The notes under the pieces: model-generated
Told to the model about the DNA's origin: nothing
Databases searched by the model: none
The model's input: the letters and a program-made list of their open reading frames with translations, nothing else
Part shown: positions 45,277 through 57,118 of the stretch, piece after piece
Position numbering within the stretch: position 1 is the first letter of the stretch
Layout of the letters: each line of letters begins with the position of its first letter
Source of the DNA: Saposhnikovia divaricata
Taxonomy: Eukaryota > Streptophyta > Magnoliopsida > Apiales > Apiaceae
NCBI GenBank assembly: GCA_036435485.1
Contig: CM071596.1
Span: forward strand, 62,235,001 to 62,299,000
Direction of reading: 5' to 3'
DNA length: 64,000 nucleotides
Translations under genes and position numbers: made by a program

Positions 45277-47467
45277 ATGGCGTATCTAAATACCATTGGT
45301 TGCGGTGAAGGCCTATCTAGCTCTCGCCCTCTCTATTTGATGGCACCAACTTTGCAACATGGAAAACGAGGTTTCGCATCTATGCTAGATCTCAAGGAGT
45401 CAAAGTTTGGATGACCATAGAAGACGGAGTTGTTATTCCTACTGAAACAATCGACGGTGTCATTGTTGAAAAGAAGGTTAGTGAATACACTCTCACCGAA
45501 GAAAGTATGATGAATACTGCCGCTAAAGCGGAAATGGTTCTCACAAGTGCACTTGCAGAAAAAGAATATAAAAGAGTAAACAATTGCAAGTCCGCACAAG
45601 AAATGTGGAACAAATTAGTGGTTACCTACGAAGGAACCATTGATATAAAAGATTGTCGAATGGAAACTTTAATCCATGAATACGAGAACTTTAAACTCTA
45701 AGAAGGAGAAAATATCATCGATTTGGAAACAAGATTTACTCGCATAATCGATGAATTATCTCAACTCGGAAAGAGTTATTCTCGAAATGAAAAGAACCGA
45801 AGAGTTCTTAAATCCTTACCTCCTAGTTGGAAGGTTAAGGTTACTACTATAAAAGAAATGCATAATCTAAATGATTATGACATTGATAGTTTATTCGGAA
45901 ATCTTCGTGCATACGAGAAAGACAATATTCCGGATAAGGTCATTCCTAAAGTGGAAGACAAAAAGAAAAATATGGTTTTAAAAGCTATATTAATCGATGA
46001 AAATGAAAATGACGAGGAGTTAAATGAAGAACTCCAAGATATCGATGAAAGCGAAATTGCTTTACTAACGAGACAACTTCGCCGTGTGCTACAAAGCAAA
46101 GCTCAAAGATACGGAAAAGGCTTCCTAAAATCAAATAATCAACAAAGAGTTTTTAACTCTAAAGGAAGACCTAATTACTCCCAAAATTATAGTCCTAACT
46201 ATAAGAGTAATTTTCCAACAACGAGCTATAATAAAGGCAAAGGCACTCAAAATACAAATGCCTATAATAATGCCAACAACAATAATAATCCTCCTTACAC
46301 TCCTCCAAAATATAAAGAACAAACTTCAGAGGAAACACAAGAAGTGTGTTTCGAGTGTAAACAACCGGGTCACTTCAAAAGAGAATGTCCAAAGCTTGCT
46401 AAAGGAAGAATTCTCGTGGCGGAAAATGGTTGGGATTTGAGTGAAGATGAAGAAGTTCCGGAATCTAGTGAAGAAGTTGCCAACTTGTGCTTAATGGCTA
46501 TCGGAGATGAAGCTACTTCAACGGGAGCCTCCACTTCTCATCAAGAGGTAAGTTCTAATCTCAACTACATCTCAAGTAAATTGCAATTAGATGAATCTAA
46601 CTTGAATCTAGTTGATATGAGTAAGTATGATTTAATTGAGCTTGTAGTAGGTATCAACAATAAATATAAAGATGTTGATAAAAGACTTCACTCTTTATGG
46701 TCCGAGAAAATGAAACTCGAAGAAATGCATCATACGCAAAGTAAAGAGTTCACTCGGATGATGGATTTAAAAGTCCAAAATGAAAATGATATCATGTTCA
46801 TGAATGACCAAAATCATCACTTAAAAAGTGAGGTCAATCAATTCAAGGACAATGCTCTCAGTCTTGAAGTAGAAAATATAGCTTTAGTACTTCAAATTGA
46901 AGAAATGGAAAATGAGAAGTTACAACTAAATGACAACATTAGTAAACTCAATGTTAATCTTTTGAACTTGAAGATTCAAAATGAATCAATTGTTCGAAAC
47001 AGTGTAACATCTCAATCTCATGCAAGTAATCTTGAAAAAGAGAATGAGCTATCTCAAATTTTGAGTTAAAAGAAAAAGAATTACTACAAGAAACTCAAAG
47101 ATTAAGAGAAGAAAATTTCAAGCTCATATCTCAAGTTATGGATCAAGCAAGATTCTTTAACAACAAGATTGATGCCTTAAAAGAAGAAAATGAAAATCTT
47201 GAAACTGTTGTTCAAAGATTTACTAAAGGCAATGAGATATTAGATAAAATGGTACACTCAAAGGTCTCCCATAACCGTGAAGGTCTAGGATACGATAAGA
47301 ACGCTCCTCCTAGAAGAGATGTTCAACCAAGAGTGCAACCTATAATAGCTCCTCCTATACCACAAACTTTAAAATGTACTTATTGCAACAAAAATGGACA
47401 TTCGATCCTATATTGCAAATTCAAGAGTGGTGAATTTAAGGGGAAGCATGTATGGATTCGTAAATGA
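45277..47467 (+). pseudogene. Sirevirus gag, multiply disrupted
   Basis: Starts ATG at 45277 (MAYLNTIGCGEG). A missing C near 45328-45333, relative to the copy at 60556, shifts the frame. A TAA stands at 45699-45701 and a one-base loss near 47062 shifts it again; it ends at TGA 47465-47467. Readable parts are the UBN2-type gag region (45411-46100, RVLKSLPPSWKVKVTTIKEM), a zinc knuckle CFECKQPGHFKREC near 46350, a long coiled-coil region (46600-47230) and a second zinc knuckle CTYCNKNGHSILYC near 47374. Large gag with a coiled-coil extension is typical of Sireviruses. Function would need complementation. Confidence 0.88.
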
Positions 47468-47893
47468 TCAAGACCATACAAGAAGGTTGAAAAACAAGTA
47501 CCATTTAACAGAGTTGCTTATAATGGTCAAAAGCAACAAAGGTTTCAACAACCTATAGTGTATCAAAATAGAAACACAATGCACTATAACAATGCTAGTA
47601 GGTATGCATCTAGAAATCAGCATGCTCCCATTCGTAATTTCTATCCTCAACGTGCTCCCTACTTTGCAAATGCTAGAAATAATGTGCATCATGTTAACTC
47701 TAGATTCTATGATAATGCTAGATATTCATAACATCATGTTAGACATCATGCTCCTAGAAATATCAATATGCCTAACAATGATTATTCTATGCCTAGATTT
47801 TATCATGAAAAATCGAATATTATTAATGATGGACTAACCCCAGGACCCTCAAGACAAAAGGGTACCTATAAATATAATTGATTTGTTTTGTAG
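47468..47893 (+). pseudogene. Decayed gag-pol linker
   Basis: The region stays in the frame of the last gag segment and of pol. It is interrupted by stops TAA (about 47729), TGA (about 47879) and TAG (47891-47893). Composition is Asn/Tyr/Arg/His-rich. The TAG just before VCLAAK is where Sirevirus gag and pol are normally separated by a stop, so that one may be native. Confidence 0.6.
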
Positions 47894-47917
47894 GTTTGTC
47901 TTGCCGCGAAACAAGAC

Positions 47918-50900
47918 ATGTGGTACCTTGATAGTGGTTGTTCACGACACATGACCGGTAATGAATCATTGTTGAACAACATTAAAAAGGTCACGACGGG
48001 TAGTGTTACATTTGGAGATAGTAGTAAAGGCATCATTGTCGGCATTGGAGACATCGGGAATAGTCGCTTCAAGATTTCAAACGTACAACTTGTCACGGGA
48101 CTAAAGTACAATCTTCTCTTGATAAGTCAACTTTGCGACAATGATTACAAGGTAATCTTCTTTACTACTCATTGTTGTATTTTGGATAAAGATTGGAAAT
48201 TAATTCTCACTTGCCCTCGAAATAAAAATGTCTACACATGTGACATGAGCAAGAATGAGAATGTATGCCTAATCACAACAAACGATGACCCTTGGTTATG
48301 GCATCGAAGATTAGGACATGCAAACATGAAGTTGATTAAAAATATATCAACTAAAGATCATGTACGAGGTATACCAAAATTGAATTATCAAAAAGATCAT
48401 ACTTGTGAAGCTTGCGAAATTGGAAAACAAATTCGAGCATCTCACAAAGCTAAGTTCATGGTATCAACCTCTAGACCTCTCGCGCTTTTACACATGGATC
48501 TTATTGGTCCGGTTCCAATACAAAGTCTCGTAGGCTGTTCATACACGTTAGTAATCGTTGATGATTATTCACGATTCACGTGGACGGAATTTCTCAAATC
48601 TAAAAGTGATGCTTTTGAATCTTTCTCTTCTCTATGCAAAAAGATTCAAAATCAACAAAATAGTACCATAGTCTATATACGAACGGATCATGGTAAAGAA
48701 TTTGAGAATTCCAGTTTTACGAACTTTTTTGATGAAAATGGAATCACACACAACTTTTCCGCTCCATACACTCCTCAATCAAATGGAGTTGTAGAAAGGA
48801 AAAATCGAACACTACAAGAAATGGCAAGCACTATGCTTAATGAATATCGTCGACCTAAATATTTTTGGGCCGAAGCGATGTCTACTTCTTGCCATATTCT
48901 TAATCGGGTTTTGCTACGACCAATATCTCAAAAGACTCCTTACGAGCTTTATTTTGGCAAAACACTGAAACTAAGTTACTTTCGAGTATTCGGATGCAAA
49001 TGCTTCATATTAAACTCGAAAGACTATCTTACCAAATTTGATCCTAAATCAAGTGAAGGTATATTTCTCGGATACTCTACAAATAGCAAAGCCTATCGAG
49101 TATTCAATCTTAAAACACTTGTGGTGGAAGAATCAATGAATGTTGCATTTGATGAAAGAAAACCACCATCAAAGTACAAAGATCTTGTTGAAAAAGATAA
49201 TGTTGAACAAGACGATGTAGAAAATATTATTCGACAATTCGAAAATATGGATCTTGGAACTCCCATCCCTAGAAATCCATTAGAATTAGCCGAAACGGAA
49301 GTAGAACTTCCAAAAGAAATTCCTATTATTAGAAGTCATCCACTAGATAATGTTCTTGGAGACTTAAATAAAGGAGTTCAAACGCGGTCACAAGTACAAA
49401 ACGTTGTGAATCATCTTAGTTTTCTATCACAAATAGAACCTAAGACCGCTAAAGAAGCTTTACTAGACGAGGATTGGATCTCGGCTATGCAAGATGAATT
49501 ACTACAATTCACTCATAGCAAAGTTTGGGAACTTGTTCCAAAACCCAAAGATACTTCCATAATTGGAACCAAATGGGTATTTAGAAACAAGTTAGATGAA
49601 AATGGAACGGTTGTTAGAAATAAAGCGAGATTAGTCGCTCAAGGCTATACCCAAATGGAAGGGATAGACTTTGATGAAACTTATGCACCCGTAGCACGAA
49701 TCGAATCAATTCGAATGCTATTAGCTTACGCGTGTCATAAAGATTTCAAGGTATACCAAATGGATGTCAAATCGGCCTTCTTAAACGGGATATTAGAAGA
49801 AGAAGTTTATGTTAAACAACCTCCCGATTTTGAAGATGCCACGCATCCGGAGTATGTATACAAATTATACAAAGCTTTATACGGGTTAAAACAAACCCCA
49901 AGAGCTTGGTATGAAAGGTTGAGCAAGTTCCTATTGGAAAACAATTTTAAAATGGGAACGACCGATAAAACCTTATTTACAAGACAAGAAAAAGATGATA
50001 TCTTGCTTGTACAAATATACGTAGATGACATCATCTTTGGGTCAACCAATGATGCACTATGTAAAGAATTCTCTCATAATATGAGTAAAGAATTCGAAAT
50101 GAGTATGATGGGTGAATTAAATTTCTTTCTAGGTTTGCAAATTAAGCAAACGGATGAAGGCATACATATTTCACAATCGAAATATTGTAAAGAAATGCTA
50201 AAGAAATTTGAAATGGAAAATTCAAAACCCATCTCTACTCCCATGTCGACTTCTGATAAATTAACAGAAGATCCCAACGGAATACCCGTTGACACTAAGA
50301 AATATCGAGGCATGATTGGTAGCTTGCTATACATTACCGCAAGTCGTCCCGATATTCAATATAGTGTCGGTAAGTGTGCTAGATTTCAAGTAGCACCAAA
50401 AGAATCTCACTTATCCGCAGTGAAACGGATATTGCGATATTTAAAAAGAACCAATGACGTAGGTCTTTGGTATCCAAAAAGAGTACCATTCGACTTAGTA
50501 TGTTTTTCTGATTCGGACTATGCCGGGCATTTAGTCGATAGAAAAAGTACAAGTGGTACATGTCAGTTTCTGGGTGGATGCCTAGTATCTTGGTTTTCCA
50601 AGAAACAAAATTCGGTATCTATTTCCACTACGAAAGCCGAGTATATAGCGGCCGCAAAATGTTGTGCTCAAATATTATGGATGAAGCAAACATTAGCCGA
50701 CTATAATACTAAATTTGATGTAATCTCAATCTTATGCGACAACACGAGTGCTATTGATCTTAGCAAGAATCCCGTGTTACATTCAAGATCTAAGCATATA
50801 GATGTGAGACATCATTTCTTACGTGATCATGTCAATAAAGGCGATATAAAAATGACTCATATCAAAACTGAGTACAATCTCGCAGACATATTCACGAAAC

Positions 50901-50965
50901 CATTGAATTCCGAAAGATTCACTAAACTCCGTTTGGATTTAGGAATGTTGGAAATTCTAAAATAA
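47918..50965 (+). CDS. Sirevirus pol: protease end, integrase, reverse transcriptase, RNase H
   Basis: A 1015-codon frame without interruption; the same frame is open from 47894, so the true pol N-terminus is probably upstream (VCLAAKQDMWYLDSG). The protease active site DSG is at residues 5-7. The GAG_pre-integrase HHCC region (WHRRLGHAN ... CEACEIGK) is near 128-170. The integrase DDE is HMDLIGP (about 193), RTDHGKEF (about 256) and NGVVERKNR (about 292). RT shows VARIESIRMLLAYA and YVDDIIFGS (about 700). RNase H shows SDSDYAGHLVDRKSTSG and STTKAEYIAA, then ends at LADIFTKPL. All core catalytic residues appear present, in contrast to the damaged gag. Confidence 0.96.
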   Translation: MWYLDSGCSRHMTGNESLLNNIKKVTTGSVTFGDSSKGIIVGIGDIGNSRFKISNVQLVTGLKYNLLLISQLCDNDYKVIFFTTHCCILDKDWKLILTCPRNKNVYTCDMSKNENVCLITTNDDPWLWHRRLGHANMKLIKNISTKDHVRGIPKLNYQKDHTCEACEIGKQIRASHKAKFMVSTSRPLALLHMDLIGPVPIQSLVGCSYTLVIVDDYSRFTWTEFLKSKSDAFESFSSLCKKIQNQQNSTIVYIRTDHGKEFENSSFTNFFDENGITHNFSAPYTPQSNGVVERKNRTLQEMASTMLNEYRRPKYFWAEAMSTSCHILNRVLLRPISQKTPYELYFGKTLKLSYFRVFGCKCFILNSKDYLTKFDPKSSEGIFLGYSTNSKAYRVFNLKTLVVEESMNVAFDERKPPSKYKDLVEKDNVEQDDVENIIRQFENMDLGTPIPRNPLELAETEVELPKEIPIIRSHPLDNVLGDLNKGVQTRSQVQNVVNHLSFLSQIEPKTAKEALLDEDWISAMQDELLQFTHSKVWELVPKPKDTSIIGTKWVFRNKLDENGTVVRNKARLVAQGYTQMEGIDFDETYAPVARIESIRMLLAYACHKDFKVYQMDVKSAFLNGILEEEVYVKQPPDFEDATHPEYVYKLYKALYGLKQTPRAWYERLSKFLLENNFKMGTTDKTLFTRQEKDDILLVQIYVDDIIFGSTNDALCKEFSHNMSKEFEMSMMGELNFFLGLQIKQTDEGIHISQSKYCKEMLKKFEMENSKPISTPMSTSDKLTEDPNGIPVDTKKYRGMIGSLLYITASRPDIQYSVGKCARFQVAPKESHLSAVKRILRYLKRTNDVGLWYPKRVPFDLVCFSDSDYAGHLVDRKSTSGTCQFLGGCLVSWFSKKQNSVSISTTKAEYIAAAKCCAQILWMKQTLADYNTKFDVISILCDNTSAIDLSKNPVLHSRSKHIDVRHHFLRDHVNKGDIKMTHIKTEYNLADIFTKPLNSERFTKLRLDLGMLEILK

Positions 50966-53900
50966 TGGTTTATATTGATATATAAATATTTATATATTTT
51001 TGTGAGAAAATTTATCATTATTTATAGTCATCTCACGAAAAAGATATCTTTCCGGATGATTAAATCTCTAAAACTCAGATTCATCGATAATGATAACATA
51101 TGAAACTTTATCGATCGGGTTTTATCGAGAACTTAATTTTCCCACGGTTAAAGATAAAACTATTCGAGTAAATATTTATCGAAATTGATTTCAAAAATAT
51201 TTTTGAGATACTAAATAAATGATATTTATCTCGAATACAAGGAATCAAAATATTAGTATAATTACTAGTATTAATATCTAACATATTATTATTACTATAT
51301 AATAATTGTTATTTATTTATAAACTTATTTTCGAAAATAAATAAATATTTTCTGAATATTGTGCTATTTTGACCCAGTCCATTCAAGGCAGTCCTAGCCC
51401 AACTCAGCTGACCCAACCCAATACATCAAACCCTAAAATCCTGGCCATTCATCTTAAGGATGATTTAATCCTGGCCGTTCGTTTATAAAATATATATACT
51501 AAATTACACACACAAAAATCATTTTGTGCGAGTACTGTTTAGCCGCAGTGTTCTCTCGTCTCTCTCCCTCGAACCCTAATCTCTCTCTTCGCCTCCTCTC
51601 AAAACTCGATCTAAACCCTAATTCTCGTCTAAATTAGAGTATCTAAACACTAAATCGAGTCTATCTATCATCGTTTATATCGATTAATCAAAGAACCGAT
51701 ATGAATTAAAGCTGAGTTAGGTTAGATAAACATGGTTTTGATAATCAGTCGTTATCGTTTCAATCGATCTCGATTTATGGTTCAAAACCAACAGATATAT
51801 ACATATATACACCATACACACACACACACACGAATACACAAATTCAGTTTATCTACAAGTTTATTCAAAACCCTAATTTGTATTTCAAGATTTTGTGCAG
51901 GAATGATGAAGATTTCACGATTTAAGGGCTCCAAAGTGTTCACTAGTCACAGACTGAGCTTCGGAAAGCTCAAAATCAGTGGAATCGCTTCAACTCGGTG
52001 AGTCGACTCGGTGAGTTAACTCGACGCTCAACGATTTTGGATCGGTAAGTACTCGAGAAGACTTCGAGGCCTCGAGCTAAGGTATAATTTCGAGTAAACT
52101 CAGTATCATGTGTGTTCTTTGCAAAAACCGAAGTGATATCTCATGTTTTCTCTATGAAATATATATGATTAAATGTTTATTTTGCTTGAACTTTTGAAAG
52201 TGTTGATGTGGATTCTCTTTAAGAGGTTGTGTATGGTTGGATTAAAGATCTCGAATTGAGTATTGGTACAGCTGATATCTCGTATTTGTGTAATAAGAGA
52301 AATACTTGTTTTTTTTGTGTCTATCAGCAAAACAAAAGGATTTTACTATACATTTACAAACTTATTCGTGTTCACAGTACAATGTTTTGATAAACAGTTG
52401 CATAATACAGACATTGGTAGTATGAATTGAACTTATGAGATCTGGTCATATATAATTTCTAGTTAAATATATGATGTGGTGTGTCAGAAATGTTTATGTC
52501 TTAAAAAATGATACAGATCATGTATAACCTCGAGATATGACATGAATATCAAGTGATAATGGTATATATTTGGTTATATCAAATTGAAAGTTGATTATAA
52601 TAGATGTGAGTAATAAATGTTCATCAAGAGATAACAAGAGTGGTATTAGTCTGACTGGGTCAAATCTTGTGCCATGTCAAACTATTAGTGAAGTAAGTAA
52701 GAATTATCCTTCTTTTGTGATTGACTGGATTAATACAGATTAAAGTTTTTATGTAAGGTGATGTTAAGCTATGATCATAATTCAATAATTCTCTGTTTAT
52801 GTGTATGATTCAGTATGGATAAAAATGTTGAAAATGTTACATTGACAATCCTTGCTGTATGAATACTTCAATATGAGACAAATATCTTTGATTACATCAT
52901 TTTATCTGAAAATATGTTTGACTGCCATGGTGCGTTATCTTAGTATAACTTGAATTTAGTTTGAATGATGTGAACTGGTTATACTTTGATAAAGAATACT
53001 ATTGTAGTTTGTAGCTATACACATTCATGACATACACTCACACACTAGCCCTCACCCAAAGACTTGGCTGGGAATCCCTTAGAGAGGCCCAGTATCTGGA
53101 CACTGGGGTGAAATGGCCACTTAGAAGCAATAGGATTCATATATTGCATTCTTATTAATTGTTTAATCTTATATTGTGGTCTGTAAAGTAGTATATGTGC
53201 CCTGTTTTGCAATACATTCTTGTTTATCTTGTAAGACTTAGTCAATACATGGTCTGTGCTCCTTAAATGAAAGAAAGATTGTGGTCTGGTGTGCAGAGTC
53301 TCTATCAATCAATCATTTGCAGTATATATAACCTTGAGTCTTTAATTTATTCTTATAGTACTAAAAGTAGTAACTTGGCATTAAATGAAGATGACCTCAG
53401 TTGGACTTTAAGGGTTACAAAGTTTGTCTTTAAGTGATAGCTTTTAGTAGAGTCAGCCATGTGTCCCCTTATATGTAACTTTGAAAAGTCAAATATGTCA
53501 TAAACTATGCATTACATATCCAGTTATGATATTATGTGAATATTGTCCACTCATGCCTGACACCATATATTCCCACACCACTGTCAACACTATTTAAAGT
53601 ACAAACTTAAGTCATGGTCTGTGCATATAGAACCTTCATCAGTCTGTCACTTGGTTCACTTCACATACCCGGATTGAATTTCAAAAACCTCATGCATTGA
53701 GCCACAAAAATAGCTGTTATCTGACATAGAGTATCTCTGTCAATTGCATACAAACTTATATATCTATCCATGCATGCTTGGTAGTTCATTAAATGAAAAC
53801 ACTATAGAATTTTCAAATTGCATCATTTCTAGTAGGATGACATGAAAACTTGTGCATGCTTGAACTTATCCTTATATGTGCTAATTGCCTATATATGTAT

Positions 53901-54191
53901 TCATGCATTCATAAGCACACACTCACTGCACTTGTACCACCATCTTATGGAATTTACACCACTACACCCTAACCCAAAAGCCAAAAATCTCACTTTACTA
54001 CTCCTGTTCCCAACCATGAGTAGGAGAAATTTCAACCATTCTCTCTGTGCTCCCTTCACTCCTTATTGCCATCCAGACAGTTCTAAGAACACTACTACAA
54101 GAAAATCAAACAAGAACCTTCACACCTAAATGAGTTTACATATTTTTCTCATGGAAACAAACTGCCTGTTGTTAGAAACCCTAACCCTAAC
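50966..54191 (+). other. Spacer between pol and the extra ORF, with a promoter-like zone
   Basis: No retrotransposon domain is coded here. Around 51480-52080 the sequence resembles a plant gene promoter and leader (see the separate entry). The remaining 2.1 kb is AT-rich and intron- or UTR-like, with small frames only. Confidence 0.6.
51483..51640 (+). promoter_or_regulatory. Internal promoter-like tract inside the Sirevirus
   Basis: A TATA-like TTATAAAATATATATAC (51483-51499) is followed by a CT-rich zone (tctctctccctcg). Telo-box motifs lie at aaccctaat (51573) and aaaccctaat (51611), with further ones at 51429 (aaaccctaaa) and 51869 (aaaccctaat). Such arrangements are common at 5' ends of plant ribosomal and growth genes. 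It precedes the extra ORF by about 2.7 kb. Confidence 0.45.
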
Positions 54192-55385
54192 ATGGTTTTT
54201 CAAGCAACGCCCTACTCTGAAAAATCAGTTAACTCTCACAAAACTAGAACAAATCTCAAACCCCCAGGCCCTACCCTTGTGAGACTTTCCAATACTGGAA
54301 AACTCAATAGGATGCTTAGCAATAATCAGCCAGGGATGATGGTCTTTGTTCAACCTAATGGTGATGTCCACAGCATGTTTACTAGTGTCAAGTGGGAAAA
54401 CTATATGTTTTATAGGGGTCAAAACTACTACACTCATCTTATTGCTGAATATTATGCTAACTTGGAAGTGCATCAAAGAGTTGATGGGGTGTTCTACTTG
54501 AGTTCTTTTGTGAATGGTAATAACATACATGTTGATCATAATGTGCTTAGCAAGTCCCTTAGGTTAGGAAATAAACCTTCTGACCTTCCTTGTGTCAACA
54601 TATTTCAAACATTTGTCTTTAACCAAAGTGAGTTTGAACTATTTCTTGGTCTATTTTGTGAAGAAGATGTACCTGATGGTCTTTGTGTTAGAGAATTTGC
54701 TGTCCATTTTAGACACTTTCTTCCTAGGTTTCAACAGCTAGCCATAATCCTTAGGGAAAATGTCTTGCCAAAACCCAAACATGATAACTTCTTTGATTTT
54801 GTTGATCTAAAAGTCATGTTTAAGATAGTGTCCAATACCATAGATTTCAATATCAGTTATGTGCTTGTACTAAACATGATAAATGCTTTCAACACTGATT
54901 TCATGCCATATAGGTTGCTCTTAACTTCTATTTTTGAAACCCATTATGTGCATTTGTCTAGGATGCATCTTAATAAGATGGAGTTTTGTGCTATTGATGG
55001 TCTCACTCAACCCAAACTCTCTCTTAAAAACTGTCAAACCAGTCACCCTAATAAAGTTATCATTCCCTCTCTTGCTCTTAAAATTGATGTCTATGCTATT
55101 CTTAGGGAAGAAGTTAATAAGCTTAGTCTAGAAGTTGATGTTCTTAAAGAGTCAAACAATGAGCTTCTAACTAGGGTTGAAAATCTAGAGGGAAAAGTCA
55201 ATAAGGGTAAAGAGAAATTAATTGAGAATGTTGTTGTTGTTGAATCTGCTAAAGAGACTGAGAACAAGTTGGTTGGTGAACTATTTGCTGTTGGTAATGA
55301 TGATGATATGGAAAAGGTTTATGCTTCTTTACCTGATCTTGGTGTTGTTTCTGCTGAACCTGTTGTGGCTCACTCTGCTATTTAA
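54192..55385 (+). CDS. Sirevirus extra ORF in env position (putative plant transposon protein-like)
   Basis: A 397-codon intact frame starting MVFQATPYSEKS. The central part (about residues 70-250: AEYYANLEVHQRVDGVFYLS, SFVNGNNIHVDHNVLSKSLR) resembles the plant 'putative plant transposon protein' domain often carried by such elements. Residues about 300-345 (LREEVNKLSLEVDVLKESNN) predict a coiled coil. I see no clear signal peptide or transmembrane segment, so an envelope role is not supported by the sequence; the position alone recalls the env-like ORF of SIRE elements. It lies between pol and the 3' LTR, in sense orientation, and is unbroken while gag is not. Confidence 0.75.
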   Translation: MVFQATPYSEKSVNSHKTRTNLKPPGPTLVRLSNTGKLNRMLSNNQPGMMVFVQPNGDVHSMFTSVKWENYMFYRGQNYYTHLIAEYYANLEVHQRVDGVFYLSSFVNGNNIHVDHNVLSKSLRLGNKPSDLPCVNIFQTFVFNQSEFELFLGLFCEEDVPDGLCVREFAVHFRHFLPRFQQLAIILRENVLPKPKHDNFFDFVDLKVMFKIVSNTIDFNISYVLVLNMINAFNTDFMPYRLLLTSIFETHYVHLSRMHLNKMEFCAIDGLTQPKLSLKNCQTSHPNKVIIPSLALKIDVYAILREEVNKLSLEVDVLKESNNELLTRVENLEGKVNKGKEKLIENVVVVESAKETENKLVGELFAVGNDDDMEKVYASLPDLGVVSAEPVVAHSAI

Positions 55386-56610
55386 CTACTTGCTTTGTGA
55401 CTTCAACTGTTGTTTTTTGGTGTTTGCAACATGTTTGATGAATCTATCTGATGGTTAAGGTTGCTTTTGATTATGGTATGAAGTTGTTGTTGTTGCTTCA
55501 CTTAAAGAACGTGTCTTTAATTTAGAATAAAACTTCTGCAGTTAGTTCTTCATGAATCAGTGAACCACATTGATTAGTTTGGAACTTTTTTGAATGTACT
55601 TATAACTGCATTGACTAAAATTGCTCTCTGCACCTATATAATCTGTCTCTGAACTGCTTCAATTCCGATATGCCTTAGTACTATGAACTGTCTTATCTAT
55701 AAATGAAAAGTACTATGCAAATTATAACTATGACACTCTCAGATTCTTGGAATACGATGTATTGAACAATTTGATATATGAGTGACATATATGAACAATG
55801 AGATTACAGTAGTGACAAATGAGCTTCATTGATTAATACTCAGTATGACTATTCAGAATACATTTGCAACTGCTTTTGAGAATTGCTTGTCTTAGTTGAT
55901 CAATAGAACTTGAATGAGTTATTCAAATTTGACAAGAGAACATCGATTACTCACTATAAACTTTCAACTGTTTGTCTTACTATGAAATCCAGTATGGCTG
56001 TATGGTTCATTCGCAGATCTTGATTAAAAGAACTGACCACTATAAGCTCACAGCAGTCTTATATGGAATTACGATTCAGAGAAGCATACCATATATGTAT
56101 TTAGCATGATTGATCAGATTACAATTGAAAAAGATCATACTCTAGTAAATCTGACTGAATCTTTACATTGAATGTACCGATTACATTATGAACATTTATC
56201 AAGATAATGTACTAAACGTTCATCAAAAACGTTATAGACTGAAAATTACTTAAGATTGAATGATTCATGATTGTTTGTCCCTAAATTTTGACATATTTAT
56301 GTATGAATCACGATTGCCAAATTACGAGCAACTTAGATCAACATAAAATGATTCGAAAAGATTTACGATAAAAGAATTCAGATATATATATATATATATA
56401 TATAAAAATTATTTGGTTACCACACCAAAAGAAAAACAGTTTATGATTCATTTACAAAAGATTTGATTAAAGTAAATGAACAATTCGAATAGTAAAAGAA
56501 AGAACTTACAAAGTTCTTCATACTTAGAACAAGTTTTGTAATCCAAGAATTACAAAAACAAAGGTTTCTGATAAAAAGAAACGGAAGAGACAAGGAAGAA
56601 AGAAAAAGAT
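55386..56610 (+). other. 3' non-coding region of the Sirevirus
   Basis: AT-rich, with short frames only. A small (AT)n stretch lies near 56383-56402. No domain recognised. Confidence 0.6.
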
Positions 56611-57117
56611 AAACGGGGAAGACTAAAATTGGTAAACACACCAATTCTTGAGATCTAAACCGATTTATTACAAAGGGGAAGAGATACAAGACTGAAATTA
56701 ACAGAATTTTGATTCAAATCGAATCATATTTCAAGGGGAAGTCAAAAGGGGAAGAGAAAATCAATTGGTAAAAACACCGATTACAATGATAAAAGAAAAA
56801 CTTGTTCATACATTTATTTTCTTTTACAAACAAAAAGGGGAAGAGATTCTAACTTTTTGGTATTATACCAAACAAAAAGGGGAAGAGGAAATTAGACCCC
56901 TAATTTAAAATTTTCAAAATTTCTTATTGTCTATCAATGTTTATTCATCTAATAAGTTGTTTTTGCCCGAATCAATTAGTGGAGAAGAACAATTGCCATG
57001 TACTTCGAATCGAGTCTAAAATATTTTTTTTAAATTCATGCATACACTAAGGGGAAGCACACACGGGTAATTTTTTAAATTTTATGTTTTATTTGGCAAA
57101 TACCAAAAAGGGGAAGA
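56611..57117 (+). repeat. Iterated polypurine tracts with hairpins before the 3' LTR
   Basis: Eight copies of a(a/c)ggggaag occur, at about 56613, 56672, 56733, 56744, 56832, 56874, 57049 and 57105; the last directly abuts the LTR. Four inverted repeats accompany them: AATTGGT...ACCAATT (56627-56646), a one-mismatch version (56763-56782), TTTGGTAT-T-ATACCAAA (56856-56872) and TTTGG...CCAAA (57092-57109). Multiple PPTs are a reported Sirevirus trait; the repeated hairpin pairing is what I see here. Confidence 0.85.
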
Positions 57118-57118
57118 T

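Noticed and set aside
51420..51900. AAACCCTAAT motifs as interstitial telomere repeats
   Set aside because: They are separate single motifs, not a tandem array, and fit telo-box promoter elements better.
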